From contig JADZEE010000007.1 of the NCBI GenBank assembly GCA_020850735.1, forward strand, positions 1 to 64,000: DNA of 64,000 bases, read 5' to 3'. The position numbers and the translations under genes are program-made. Shown piece after piece: positions 1-12,985 of the stretch (positions are counted from its first letter, which is position 1; every line of letters begins with the position of its first letter). Under the pieces are notes generated by a model. It made no database searches and was not told the DNA's origin. It saw only the letters and a program-made list of their open reading frames with translations. This stretch comes from Gammaproteobacteria bacterium (GTDB taxonomy: Bacteria; Pseudomonadota; Gammaproteobacteria; JADZEE01).

Positions 1-384
<384 letters not shown>

Positions 385-618
385 CCCTGCCGCGGCAGCG
401 TCCGGACGCGTCCGCGCGGGCACGGAGCACTTGCCGGCATCGCCGCCGCGTTTCACCACCCGCATCCGGATATGATGTTCGCGGCTGGCGCGAGCGGAGC
501 TGTGCGTGCGGTCACCGCCGCAGCACAGGCGGCGGCGTCGCCGCGGGCCTGAGTCGATCCGTTTGCACTGACGGCGGCGCGTTGCGCGACAGCGGATGGA
601 ACCCTGGGAGGTGTGGCC

Positions 619-2130
619 ATGATCGAGGAGCGGTTGCAGGGTTTCGTTTTCGTCAGCCTCGAGCTGATGGCGGCGCTGTTCGTATTCATCCTCGGTGCGC
701 TGCTGCTCACGATCGGCGTCCTGTACGTCATCGATCGGTCGCAGACGCGACATGCCATCCGCCGCAACTACCCGGTGATCGGGCGGTTTCGCTACCTGTT
801 CGAACACCTCGGCGAGTTCTTCCGCCAGTATTTCTTCGCGATGGACCGCGAGGAGCTGCCCTTCAACCGGGCGCAGCGCGCCTGGTGTTACCGGGCGGCG
901 AAGAACGTCGACAACACCGCGGCGTTCGGGTCGACCCGGGATCTGCGGCCCGCGGGTACCGTGCTGTTCGTCAATTGTCCGTTCCCGACTCTGGACGAGG
1001 ACGCGGTGGCGCCGGAACCGCTGCAGATCGGCCCGTACTGCCGGCGACCCTACGAGACCGCCTCCGTGTTCAACATCTCCGCCATGAGCTACGGTGCGAT
1101 CTCGCGGCCAGCAACGCTGGCGCTGTCCAAGGGTGCGCACCTGGCCGGTTGCTGGCTCAACACCGGCGAGGGCGGCCTGTCCCCGGCGCACCTGGAGGGT
1201 GGTTGCGACATCGTCTTCCAGATCGGCACGGCGAAGTACGGCGTGCGCGACGGGTCCGGCGGCCTGAGTTACGAGCGACTCGCGGCGGTTGCGGCGCACG
1301 AGCAGGTTCGCATGTTCGAGATCAAGCTCAGCCAGGGTGCCAAACCCGGCAAAGGCGGCATACTGCCGGGCGCCAAGGTTACGGCCGAGATCGCCGCGAT
1401 CCGCGCCATCGCCCAGGGACAGGACTCCATCAGTCCGAACCGGCACGTGGAGATCGAGGACAACGTCGAGCTGCTCGACATGATTCAGCGCGTGCGTTCC
1501 GTCACCGGCAAGCCGGTCGGCTTCAAGACGGTCGTCGGCGCAGCCGGCTGGCTCGATGGCCTGTTCGCCACCGTGCAGGAGCGCGGCGATGAATCGGCGC
1601 CGGATTTCATCACCGTCGACGGTGCCGAGGGTGGAACCGGAGCCGCGCCGCTGCCCCTCATCGACGCCATGGGTCTGCCATTGCGGGAGGCCCTGCCCCT
1701 CATCGTGGACAAGCTGAACGAGTACGGACTGCGCAATCGCATCCGCGTGATCGCCTCCGGCAAGCTCGTCACCCCCGCAGATGTCGCCTGGGCTCTGTGC
1801 ATGGGGGCAGACTTCGTGAACAGCGCGCGCGGTTTCATGTTCGCACTCGGCTGCATCCAGGCGCTCCAGTGCAACAAGAACACCTGCCCGACCGGAATCA
1901 CGACGCACAATCCGCGCCTGCAGCGTGGGCTCGTGCCCGAGGAAAAGGCGGTGCGCGTGATGAACTACGCGCGCAACATGGTCCATGAAGTCGGCGTTAT
2001 CGCCCACTCCTGCGGCGTGCGCTCACTGCGCCGGTTGCGCCGGCATCACGCGCGCATCGTCGGCGCGAACGGTCTTTCGATTGCATTGAGCGAGTTGCAT
2101 CCGGACGTGCACGCCAGCACGACGCTGTAG
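619..2130 (+). CDS. FMN-binding glutamate synthase-like protein with membrane anchor
   Basis: This is a 503-residue protein. Residues about 13-38 form one hydrophobic N-terminal segment, and the rest is a glutamate-synthase central (FMN) domain. The cysteine pattern C-x5-C-x4-C in the CIQALQCNKNTCPTG stretch matches the ligands of the 3Fe-4S cluster of GltB, and ITVDGAEGGTGAAP matches its FMN-binding barrel. It lacks the N-terminal glutaminase domain and the C-terminal GXGXG domain of real GltB, so it belongs to the stand-alone GltB2-type family of poorly known function. ATG 619 is preferred over GTG 613 because GGGAGG lies at 606-611. No partner gene is adjacent. Confidence 0.85.
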   Translation: MIEERLQGFVFVSLELMAALFVFILGALLLTIGVLYVIDRSQTRHAIRRNYPVIGRFRYLFEHLGEFFRQYFFAMDREELPFNRAQRAWCYRAAKNVDNTAAFGSTRDLRPAGTVLFVNCPFPTLDEDAVAPEPLQIGPYCRRPYETASVFNISAMSYGAISRPATLALSKGAHLAGCWLNTGEGGLSPAHLEGGCDIVFQIGTAKYGVRDGSGGLSYERLAAVAAHEQVRMFEIKLSQGAKPGKGGILPGAKVTAEIAAIRAIAQGQDSISPNRHVEIEDNVELLDMIQRVRSVTGKPVGFKTVVGAAGWLDGLFATVQERGDESAPDFITVDGAEGGTGAAPLPLIDAMGLPLREALPLIVDKLNEYGLRNRIRVIASGKLVTPADVAWALCMGADFVNSARGFMFALGCIQALQCNKNTCPTGITTHNPRLQRGLVPEEKAVRVMNYARNMVHEVGVIAHSCGVRSLRRLRRHHARIVGANGLSIALSELHPDVHASTTL

Positions 2131-2150
2131 ACGCACCGTGAAGCGCGCCG

Positions 2151-4541
2151 TCAACGCGCGAGCTCGAGCGGCCGGGCGGCGCCGGCGAGCCGGCCGTCGG
2201 CGAAATCCACGCCGGCGCCGCGCAGGCTTGCCCAGGTGGCCTGGTCGCTGACACCGCAGGCGATGGTGCGCATGCCCAGGGTGCGAGCGATGCGGTTGAG
2301 CGCGACGACGACCTCGTAGTTCGTGGAATCCCGTGTCATCCGGTTGACGCAATGACCCGCGAGCTTGACGTAGTCGGCGCGCAGTTGCCCGATCCGGACG
2401 AGGCCGCCCGCCCCTGCGCCGAAATCGGCAAGTGTGACCCGGCAGCCGCGGTCGTGCACCAGGGCGATGAAGCGGCGCACGTTGCGCAATGAACGCGTAT
2501 CGGCCGGCTCGGTAATCTCGAAGCACAGGCGTTCGGCCGGGACTCCCGGCTCATCGAGCGCACGGATGATTTCCCGTACGCGCAGATCGTCAGCGAGCGT
2601 GTCCGTGCACACGGGGATTCCGATGTGCCGGAGGCGGCGCAGGACCGGGTGACCCAGGCGCAGGGCGTCCAGCACGGCCTTGACGGTCCAGCGGTCGATG
2701 TCGCGCTCGAGCCGATAGCGCTGCGCCGTCTCCGCGAAGCGCGCGCGTTCTGCGCCGTCGTCGTCCAGCCGCGTCTCGATGGTGTGGTAGCCGATGGAGT
2801 CGCCGGACTGCAAATCGAGCACCGGACGGTGGAACAGCGTGAATCGGTCCGCGGCCAGCGCCTCGCGCAATGTCGCCAGCCGGCGTAAGGCGCCGGCGCG
2901 GCGGGTGACGGTCTCGTCGTCGTCCCGATACACCTGCACACGTCCCGCGCCTCGTGCTCTCGCGCTCTCGATTGCCGCGCCCGCGGCGTTGAACGCCCGG
3001 TCGACGTCGTCGCGGCCCGGATGCAGCGCGACCACCGCCACGCTCGCGTCGGCGGTGATGATCGCCCCTTTCCAGCGCAGCTCACAGGCTGAGATTGCCG
3101 CACGCAATGCCTGCGCGATCAGCTGCGATTTGTCGGCCGCGCAGCCGTGGAGCAGGACGGCGAATTCGTCCGCACCGGTGCGCCCGATCGCGTCGGCATC
3201 GCGCACGTGCTTGCGCAGGACGGCTGCGATGCGCCGGAGCAGCTCACTGCCGGCCTTCACGCCGTAGGCGTCGTTGATGGCGGCAAAGCGATCCAGGTCG
3301 ACATAGCACAGGGTGTGGACGGGAACTCGCGCGTCGGCGGCCAGGGCCTGCCCGAGCCGCGCTTCGAATTCGCATCGATTGAGCACACCGGTGAGCGCGT
3401 CGTGAGTACAGTGCCACGCAAGCGTGGAGGTCAGTGAGCGTTTCGCGGTCAGGTCGTGGAAAAGGACCACGCGGCCGTTCACCCGGCCCGCATCGTCCCG
3501 TATTGCGGCGGCGCAGTGTCCGATCGTGTACTCCAGACCGTCGCGACGCAGCAGCACGCCGTCTTCGTTCCATGGCGTCGTGACCGCTGTCGCCGCCACA
3601 CCGTCGGCGGCGGACAGCCGCCGGCGCGTCGCCGGGTCGAACACCCGATACACGCTCGACAAGGGGCGGCCGCGCACCTCGGCGGCGCTCCATCCGGTCA
3701 GCACCTCCGCGATCGGGTTCATGTACCGGATCGTGCCGCTCGCGTCGGTGGCAATCACGGCGTCGCGGATCGCGCGCAGAATCGTGTCCGTGCGTAGACG
3801 TTCCATCCGCCCGGCGGACGCGGCCGTCTCCCGTCGCCGGTTCTCCTGGCGCAGTCGTTGCGTCGCTGCGTGCAGTTCCTGCGCTTGCGCGCTGAGCAAC
3901 GCCTGCTGGCGCGCGAGTCGGGCCAGCCCGTCCAGCGCGCGCCGCCCGCGCGCCGTGCCCCGGTTCGCCACGAGCGCCAGCCCGGCGCCGAACCCGGCCA
4001 GGAGCAAGGCCGTCGGCGTGTGTGAATGCAGCGGCTGGGTGAGGATCCACACCAGCGGCGGCAGCACCATGGCAGCGAGGTAGGCCAGGTAAGCGCCAAA
4101 GTCCTGCGCCAGTGACCCTTGTGCCAGCAGCGCCAGCAGCAGGACTGCGGCGATGAACGTGCCTGCCGGCGTCGGTGTCAGCCAGGCAAGCGCGGTGATA
4201 CCGGCGGCACCCCAAGCGAGGCCGAGCACACCGAGCATCAGGGTATGGAACTGCCGCCAGGCGGGCTGGCGTGCGTCGTCCGCGGCCAGCCGCCCCCGGT
4301 GCTGCAGCAGGCCCAGGTGTACGGCGGCGCTGGCGACCGCAAAAAACAGCCAGGGCACCAGCAGGTGGTTCGGAACCTGACCCCATGCGAACCAGACGGC
4401 GGCGACTGACGCGAGGACGTTGATAGCGACGAAACCGGGGCCGGCGTACGCGGGCGGCGGGAGCCCGGCGTCGAAAGGCGGGGTCGTGACGACCACGTCC
4501 CGACCTCGCGATACGTGCTCACCATCGGCAATCGTCTGCAT
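2151..4541 (-). CDS. Membrane PAS-GGDEF-EAL protein with degenerate catalytic motifs
   Basis: The roughly 796-residue protein has an N-terminal membrane region (about residues 35-190, several hydrophobic helices), a short coiled stretch, a PAS domain (DAVIATDASGTIRYMNPIAE), a GGDEF domain and an EAL domain. Key residues have drifted. GGDEF reads GADEF, the EAL triplet reads IET, the DDFG motif reads ADFG, and the usual AEGVE reads ACGVS; the EITE motif is kept. It may therefore bind c-di-GMP or GTP or act as a scaffold rather than turn c-di-GMP over. The longest frame opens with GTG at 4706, but its Arg/Ala-rich extension looks unlike coding sequence. ATG 4541 behind a weak CAGGTG site is preferred. 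Confidence 0.8.
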   Translation of the reverse strand: MQTIADGEHVSRGRDVVVTTPPFDAGLPPPAYAGPGFVAINVLASVAAVWFAWGQVPNHLLVPWLFFAVASAAVHLGLLQHRGRLAADDARQPAWRQFHTLMLGVLGLAWGAAGITALAWLTPTPAGTFIAAVLLLALLAQGSLAQDFGAYLAYLAAMVLPPLVWILTQPLHSHTPTALLLAGFGAGLALVANRGTARGRRALDGLARLARQQALLSAQAQELHAATQRLRQENRRRETAASAGRMERLRTDTILRAIRDAVIATDASGTIRYMNPIAEVLTGWSAAEVRGRPLSSVYRVFDPATRRRLSAADGVAATAVTTPWNEDGVLLRRDGLEYTIGHCAAAIRDDAGRVNGRVVLFHDLTAKRSLTSTLAWHCTHDALTGVLNRCEFEARLGQALAADARVPVHTLCYVDLDRFAAINDAYGVKAGSELLRRIAAVLRKHVRDADAIGRTGADEFAVLLHGCAADKSQLIAQALRAAISACELRWKGAIITADASVAVVALHPGRDDVDRAFNAAGAAIESARARGAGRVQVYRDDDETVTRRAGALRRLATLREALAADRFTLFHRPVLDLQSGDSIGYHTIETRLDDDGAERARFAETAQRYRLERDIDRWTVKAVLDALRLGHPVLRRLRHIGIPVCTDTLADDLRVREIIRALDEPGVPAERLCFEITEPADTRSLRNVRRFIALVHDRGCRVTLADFGAGAGGLVRIGQLRADYVKLAGHCVNRMTRDSTNYEVVVALNRIARTLGMRTIACGVSDQATWASLRGAGVDFADGRLAGAARPLELAR

Positions 4542-4659
4542 CGCGCGCGCACCTGCTGCAACGTCCCGGGCCGACGGCACCGGGGCTGCAACCGCACGGG
4601 ACGCGGCTGCAGGTGCGACACAGCTTACCGGCCGCAACGCCTGCCGGCGGCGATGCCCG

Positions 4660-4707
4660 TGTGACCTCGCGCACACAAGACCGACGCCCGCCGTGACTGC
4701 AATCACA
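4660..4707 (-). promoter_or_regulatory. Two tandem CRP/Vfr-like palindromes
   Basis: Upstream of the PAS-GGDEF-EAL gene lie two sequences close to the CRP consensus TGTGA-N6-TCACA. Read on the plus strand, 4660-4675 is TGTGA-N6-GCACA and 4692-4707 is CGTGA-N6-TCACA. Each matches 9 of 10 consensus bases. Their centres are 32 bp apart (about three helical turns) and lie about 126 and 158 bp from the chosen start codon. The site class is inferred from consensus only. Confidence 0.45.
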
Positions 4708-4757
4708 GAACGGCCGGCGCGCGGGGCGGCCGTGTCAAACAGTGTGTCGCGCCGGGC

Positions 4758-5975
<1,218 letters not shown>

Positions 5976-6014
5976 ACGGATTCTCCCGGGGGATCGGCGC
6001 GCTCGTCGCCGTGC

Positions 6015-6032
6015 GAAAAAAGGCGCTCATTG
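6015..6032. repeat. 18-bp repeat, copy 1 (upstream of argG)
   Basis: GAAAAAAGGCGCTCATTG occurs here and again, exactly, at 21495-21512. Both copies lie 39-40 bp upstream of the start codon of a minus-strand gene (argG here, the CDP-alcohol transferase there) in the same orientation. Read on the minus strand it is a CAATGAGCGCC block followed by a T-run. Confidence 0.5.
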
Positions 6033-6072
6033 TGCCCGCGGCACCGGATCCCGTCCAGCGCCGTCGCACCGG

Positions 6073-6849
6073 TCACGGTGCGTCGACGAAGCGCTGCAGG
6101 CAGGCCAGGAACGCCGCCGGCCGCTCGCTGTGAGGCCAGTGACCGGCGCCATCGATCGTGTCGACGACGACGTGCGGGAACCGTGCCCGCAACGCGGTTT
6201 CGTGGGCGGCGCCGACCGACGTCGACAATGCACCGCGAATGAGCTGAACCGGGCCGTCGTAGCGCCGATCCGCCGGCCACGCGGGGAAGTCGAGGATGTC
6301 CGCGATGTTGTCGCGGATCGACGTAAGCGCGATGCGCCAGCGCCAGCCGTTGTTGCCGCGCTCGAGGTTCTGCAACAGGAAGGCGCGCAGCCGTGCGTCG
6401 GCTATCGCTGCCTGCAGGTGGTGATCGGCATCGCCGCGCGTACCGATCCGCGCGAGCGGCAGCGCCAGCATTGCATCGATGAGCGTCGAAAACCGATCCG
6501 GATAGCGCACCGGCGCAATGTCGACCACGACCAGGCGCTCTATCCGTGCGCTCTGCGTCAGCGCCGCTGCCATCGCCGTCTTGCCACCCATGCTGTGGCC
6601 GACGACGGTGGCTGTCTCGAGGCCCAGCCGGTCCATGAGCGCCAGGACGTCGCCGGCCATGGCCGCGTAGCCCATGGTGGCGGCGTGCGGGGATTGACCG
6701 TGATTGCGCAGGTCGACGGTGAGGATCCGCCAGCGCGGCGCGAGCCGTGTGGCGATGCCCTGCCAGTTGCGCGCACTGCCGAACAGGCCGTGCAGGACGA
6801 TGAGCGGCCGACCCTGGCCGCGTTCGGTGAAATGCAGGTCAACGCTCAT
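6073..6849 (-). CDS. Alpha/beta-fold hydrolase (YbfF-like esterase)
   Basis: This 258-residue protein has the alpha/beta-hydrolase layout: the oxyanion-hole region LIVLHGLFGSARNW near residue 15, the nucleophile elbow GHSMGG near residue 90, and the catalytic histidine in GAGHWPHSERP near the C-terminus. It resembles acyl-CoA esterases of the YbfF type, but the substrate cannot be read from sequence. The start MSVDLHFTERG (ATG 6849) is preferred over a longer frame because the extension is Arg/Cys-rich and would run deep into the upstream Nudix gene. The chosen start overlaps the Nudix stop by 11 bp, which suggests translational coupling. Confidence 0.85.
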   Translation of the reverse strand: MSVDLHFTERGQGRPLIVLHGLFGSARNWQGIATRLAPRWRILTVDLRNHGQSPHAATMGYAAMAGDVLALMDRLGLETATVVGHSMGGKTAMAAALTQSARIERLVVVDIAPVRYPDRFSTLIDAMLALPLARIGTRGDADHHLQAAIADARLRAFLLQNLERGNNGWRWRIALTSIRDNIADILDFPAWPADRRYDGPVQLIRGALSTSVGAAHETALRARFPHVVVDTIDGAGHWPHSERPAAFLACLQRFVDAP

Positions 6850-7306
6850 CCGCATCGGGCTCCGGTGGCAGGCCTGCGGCATCGAGCGCGCTGCGGGGCC
6901 ACACGCCCAGCCAGGCGATGTCCTGGTCGACACCCGGCACGGTCTCGTAGCGTGCATAGTCCTCGATACCGACCCATGCCCACGCGGTGTGCTCGTGGTT
7001 CAGTACCACTTCGCCGCGCAGATGCCGGTAGTGGAACAGCCAGATCTCGTAGCGCCCGCCGTAGAGCGTGTCGCGCACCGGACCGAGCATGCGCACCGGT
7101 ACGAGCACGTGATCGGGTCCGATCTCCTCGGCGATCTCGCGTCGCGAACAACTCTCGGGCGACTCGCCCGCCTCGATGTGGCCGGCCGGGAAGCCCCACA
7201 GACCCGGTCCCAGGCCTGCACTCGGCGAGCGCTTGAGTAACAGCAGACGTCCGGCTGCGTTCTCGAGCACATTGATCGCAAACCGCGCTGCCGGCGCTTG
7301 CGTCAT
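6839..7306 (-). CDS. Nudix hydrolase
   Basis: The 155-residue protein carries a complete Nudix box G-x5-E-x7-REUXEEXGU, from GHIEAGESPE to REIAEEIG at about residues 42-64, which binds metal for hydrolysis of a nucleoside diphosphate-linked compound. PGLWGFPAG just before it and WAWVGIEDY after it fit the fold. The substrate is not determinable. It lies 37 bp downstream of aceF on the same strand and overlaps the start of the hydrolase gene, so the four genes aceE-aceF-nudix-hydrolase may be co-transcribed. Confidence 0.88.
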   Translation of the reverse strand: MTQAPAARFAINVLENAAGRLLLLKRSPSAGLGPGLWGFPAGHIEAGESPESCSRREIAEEIGPDHVLVPVRMLGPVRDTLYGGRYEIWLFHYRHLRGEVVLNHEHTAWAWVGIEDYARYETVPGVDQDIAWLGVWPRSALDAAGLPPEPDADER

Positions 7307-7343
7307 CGCTCAGGCGCCGGCCCGCAGCGAGCGCGCACGACCG

Positions 7344-8962
7344 TCAGAGCAGCACCTTGCGGATGTCGGCCAGCACCGCGGCGAGCATGGTGGTGAAGCG
7401 GGCGGCGGCGACGCCGTCGACGGCCCGGTGGTCGAAGGACAGGGACAAAGGCAGGCAAAGGCGCGGCGCGAGCGCGCCATCCCGGTACACCGGTTTGGTC
7501 ACGGCGCGTGAGACCCCGAGGATCGCGACTTCGGGCGCGTTGATGATCGGCGTGAAAGCCGTGCCGCCGACGCCGCCGAGACTGGAAATCGTGAACGTAC
7601 CGCCCTGCAGGGCCGCCGGCGCGAGCTTGCGCTCGCGTGCTTTGGCGCTGAGCTCCTGGACCTCGGCCGCGATGTCATACAGGCCCTTCTTGTCGACGTC
7701 GCGGATCACCGGGACCAGCAGTCCCTCCGGCGTGTCGGCGGCAAAGCCGAGGTGATAGTAGTGCTTGACGATGAGCTCGTTGCCGCCCGGGGCCAACGAG
7801 GCGTTGAACTCGGGAAATTTCTTCAGTACCACCACGCTCGCCTTGAGCAGGAACGACAGCAGCGTGAGCTTGACACCGCGTTCGGCGGTGCTGGCGATAT
7901 TCTGGCGACGGAACTCCTCCAGCTCGGTGATGTCGGCCTCGTCGAACTGGGTCACGTGCGGTATCGAGATCCATGCCCGGTGCAGGTTCTGTCCGGACAG
8001 GCGCCGGATCTTGCCGAGCGGCTGGTGCTCGATTTCGCCGAAGCGGGCGAAGTCGATCGCTGCCGGCGCGGGGATGTCGAACGCAGCGGCGTCAGCGCCG
8101 GCCGGCCGGCTCAGGCGCGCCTTGACAAACGCCTGCACGTCTTCGCGCAGGATCCGGCCCTTGGGACCCGAGCCCGTGACCTGTCCCGCGTCGACACCGA
8201 GCTCGCGGGCGTAGCGGCGCACCGATGGGCTCGCGTGCGCCGGCTCGGCAGTGTCGCGGTCGGCCGCCGCCGGCGCGACCGGCGGTTTGCGGCCTGTAAC
8301 GACGGTCGTCGGCGCCGGTGCTACGGACTGGGTGTCGGGCGCAGGAACTGCCCGCGCCGGCTGGGCGTCCCGCACGTCGGCGCGTACGGTCAGCAGCGCT
8401 GAGCCCATCGATACTTTGTCACCGACGCTGACGACGAGATCGACGACGGTACCCGCGAGCGGCGATGGAATGTCCATCGTCGCTTTCTCGCTTTCCAGCG
8501 TGACCAGCGGCGTTTCCGCTGCCACCACGTCACCCGGGCGGACCAGGATATCGATGACGTCGACACTGTCGAAATCGCCGATGTCCGGCACCGTGACGAG
8601 CTGTTCGCCGGCGCCGTTGCCGGCGGTGCCGGCCTCGTCGCGTGCCACCGCCGGCTGCCCGGCTTTCGGCCGCCCGGTCTCCGGCTGTGCGGTCTCCGGC
8701 TGTGCGGCGGCTGGTGCCGCATCGAGCACGAGCAGCAGGGCACCCTCGGAGACGCGGTCCCCGACCGCAACCCGGATCTCGCGTACCGTGCCGGCGGCCG
8801 GCGACGGAATGTCCATGACCGCCTTGTCACTCTCGAGGGTGACCAGCGGTGTCTCGATCCCGATCCGGTCGCCGGGCTTGACCAGTATCTCGATGACCTC
8901 GACGTCCTTGAAGTCACCGATGTCGGGCAGCAGGACGTTGCGGGCGGACGTGTCTTGCGCGC

Positions 8963-8966
<4 letters not shown>
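7344..8966 (-). CDS. aceF: Pyruvate dehydrogenase E2, dihydrolipoyl acetyltransferase
   Basis: The 540-residue E2 core of the pyruvate dehydrogenase complex has two lipoyl domains with lipoyl lysines near residues 48 (ESDKA) and 161 (ESEKA). Ala/Pro-rich linkers join them to a peripheral-subunit binding domain (about residues 246-284, PSVRRYARELGV) and a catalytic domain ending in DHRAVDG near residue 512 with the active-site histidine. The start MSAQDTSARN at ATG 8966 overlaps the aceE stop by 4 bp (ATGA), so a longer frame inside aceE is not used. The E3 gene is not next to it. Confidence 0.96.
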
Positions 8967-11644
<2,678 letters not shown>

Positions 11645-11674
11645 GAGGTTTTCCGAAAGCGGGTGCGGAGCGCG

Positions 11675-11680
11675 ATTATA
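11675..11680 (-). promoter_or_regulatory. Predicted -10 element of the aceEF promoter
   Basis: On the minus strand a perfect TATAAT lies 31 bp upstream of the aceE ATG, in the 95-bp gap after the desaturase gene. No good -35 hexamer is found at 16-18 bp, so an activator-dependent promoter is possible. It would let aceEF be expressed independently of the lipid genes transcribed toward it from upstream. Confidence 0.4.
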
Positions 11681-11739
11681 GCGCGGGCAACGATAGCACG
11701 GGGCGCCGCATGAGTGTATCCACTTTTATTTTCCCGCCG

Positions 11740-12906
11740 CTAAATCATTGGCTTGCCGTTGCAAGGCCGGGTCCTTGCGGGAGCCGTGGTCGCGGTCTGC
11801 TCAACCGGCGCGCGGGCCGGCTGCGATAACCGGGCACCGCCGCGCCAGTGCGCCATCACCGCCCGGCCTTCATCGCCACTGGCCGCCGCGCGCGCCCATA
11901 GCCGGCGCAGCAGCAAACACAGACCACGCTGTTCGGTGCGCCGGTACGGCGAGTCGGCCGGCAGGCGTTGGAGCAGGCGCCGGTGTGCGCGGCCGAGATT
12001 GTGATAAGGCAGAGCGGGGAACAGGTGATGCAGCGCGTGGTAGGCGAGACCGACCGGGCACAGCAGCTCGACCAGCCATGGCCAGCCGGCGAAATTGACC
12101 GAGTCGAGCATCTGCTGCAGATGGTCGACCGGCCGGCCCGGGACGCGGTAATGGTGCGCGATCAGCGTCCGGATCCAGTTCAGGCCGACGGCGAATACCA
12201 CCAGCGCGTAGACCTGCAGCAGGGTCATCACCCCGACCGCGCCGCCCAGGAGCGCTGCGGTGACGGCGAGCAGCCAGGCGCAGCAGGCGGCTTCCAGCCA
12301 TGCGAACCCGTGCTGGCGGCGGACGACCTCGGGGCTGCGCCGATACTGCGGGTTGATGACCAGGCAAGTGGCCCGTTCCAGCACCCAGGCGCGCAGGCCC
12401 GGATGCAGCCAGGACGCAGGCGCGAGCAGCAGGAAACGCGCCACCGCGAGCACCGGCAACAGGGGCAACAGGGCGGCAAAGCGCAGGATCTCGCTGGCTG
12501 GTGCGACGCCGAACGGCAGGTACTCGCCGTCGGCGGGCGTTCCGTAGCGGTGGCTGTTGTGGTGGTCGATGTGGCTCATGTACATCGGCGAAGGCGTCAG
12601 CAGCGGGATGCCGTACAGCAGGTTCCACGCGAGCTGGAATCCCGGCACGCGTTCGCGGCCGAGGTGCACCAGCTCGTGCATGAAGGCGCCGACGCGGTAC
12701 AGGGCGACTCCGGCGACCAGGAACGCGGGCAGCCGCCAGGTCCCGGGCACGGCGCTGTTGAGGTACAGCGCTGTCGCGCCGTAGGCCAGGATCGCGCTCG
12801 CCAGCAGGTCCATCCAGTAGACCCGCGCCGCCGGCTCGAAGAGATCGTGGATGACGCCTTTCGCTGCGCGCAGGTCGAAATCGCCACGCGGGCCCGCGGT
12901 GCTCAT
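11740..12906 (-). CDS. Membrane fatty acid desaturase/hydroxylase family protein
   Basis: This roughly 388-residue integral membrane protein has the three histidine boxes of the di-iron desaturase superfamily: HELVH, HIDHHNSH and HALHH followed by LFPALPYHN. Several hydrophobic helices lie between them. Such enzymes introduce double bonds or hydroxyls into acyl chains or sphingoid bases, and the position acted on is unknown. It lies directly downstream of the Tam41-like gene on the same strand, facing away from the ceramide operon across a shared intergenic region, so action on a sphingolipid or phospholipid chain is plausible. The start is uncertain (ATG 12906, ATG 12927 or GTG 12999). Confidence 0.85.
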   Translation of the reverse strand: MSTAGPRGDFDLRAAKGVIHDLFEPAARVYWMDLLASAILAYGATALYLNSAVPGTWRLPAFLVAGVALYRVGAFMHELVHLGRERVPGFQLAWNLLYGIPLLTPSPMYMSHIDHHNSHRYGTPADGEYLPFGVAPASEILRFAALLPLLPVLAVARFLLLAPASWLHPGLRAWVLERATCLVINPQYRRSPEVVRRQHGFAWLEAACCAWLLAVTAALLGGAVGVMTLLQVYALVVFAVGLNWIRTLIAHHYRVPGRPVDHLQQMLDSVNFAGWPWLVELLCPVGLAYHALHHLFPALPYHNLGRAHRRLLQRLPADSPYRRTEQRGLCLLLRRLWARAAASGDEGRAVMAHWRGGARLSQPARAPVEQTATTAPARTRPCNGKPMI

Positions 12907-12985
12907 CCGCGCGCCTGTGGCGGGCATCGGCGCTCGGGAGCACCCCCGTGTGGCGGCGCACAGCGCCCGTGCGGTGTAGCGCTGA

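Noticed and set aside
385-618. Possible small RNA or terminator between lysS and the next gene
   Set aside because: GC-rich stems such as GCGTCCGGACGC exist, but no T-run follows and no RNA family was recognised.
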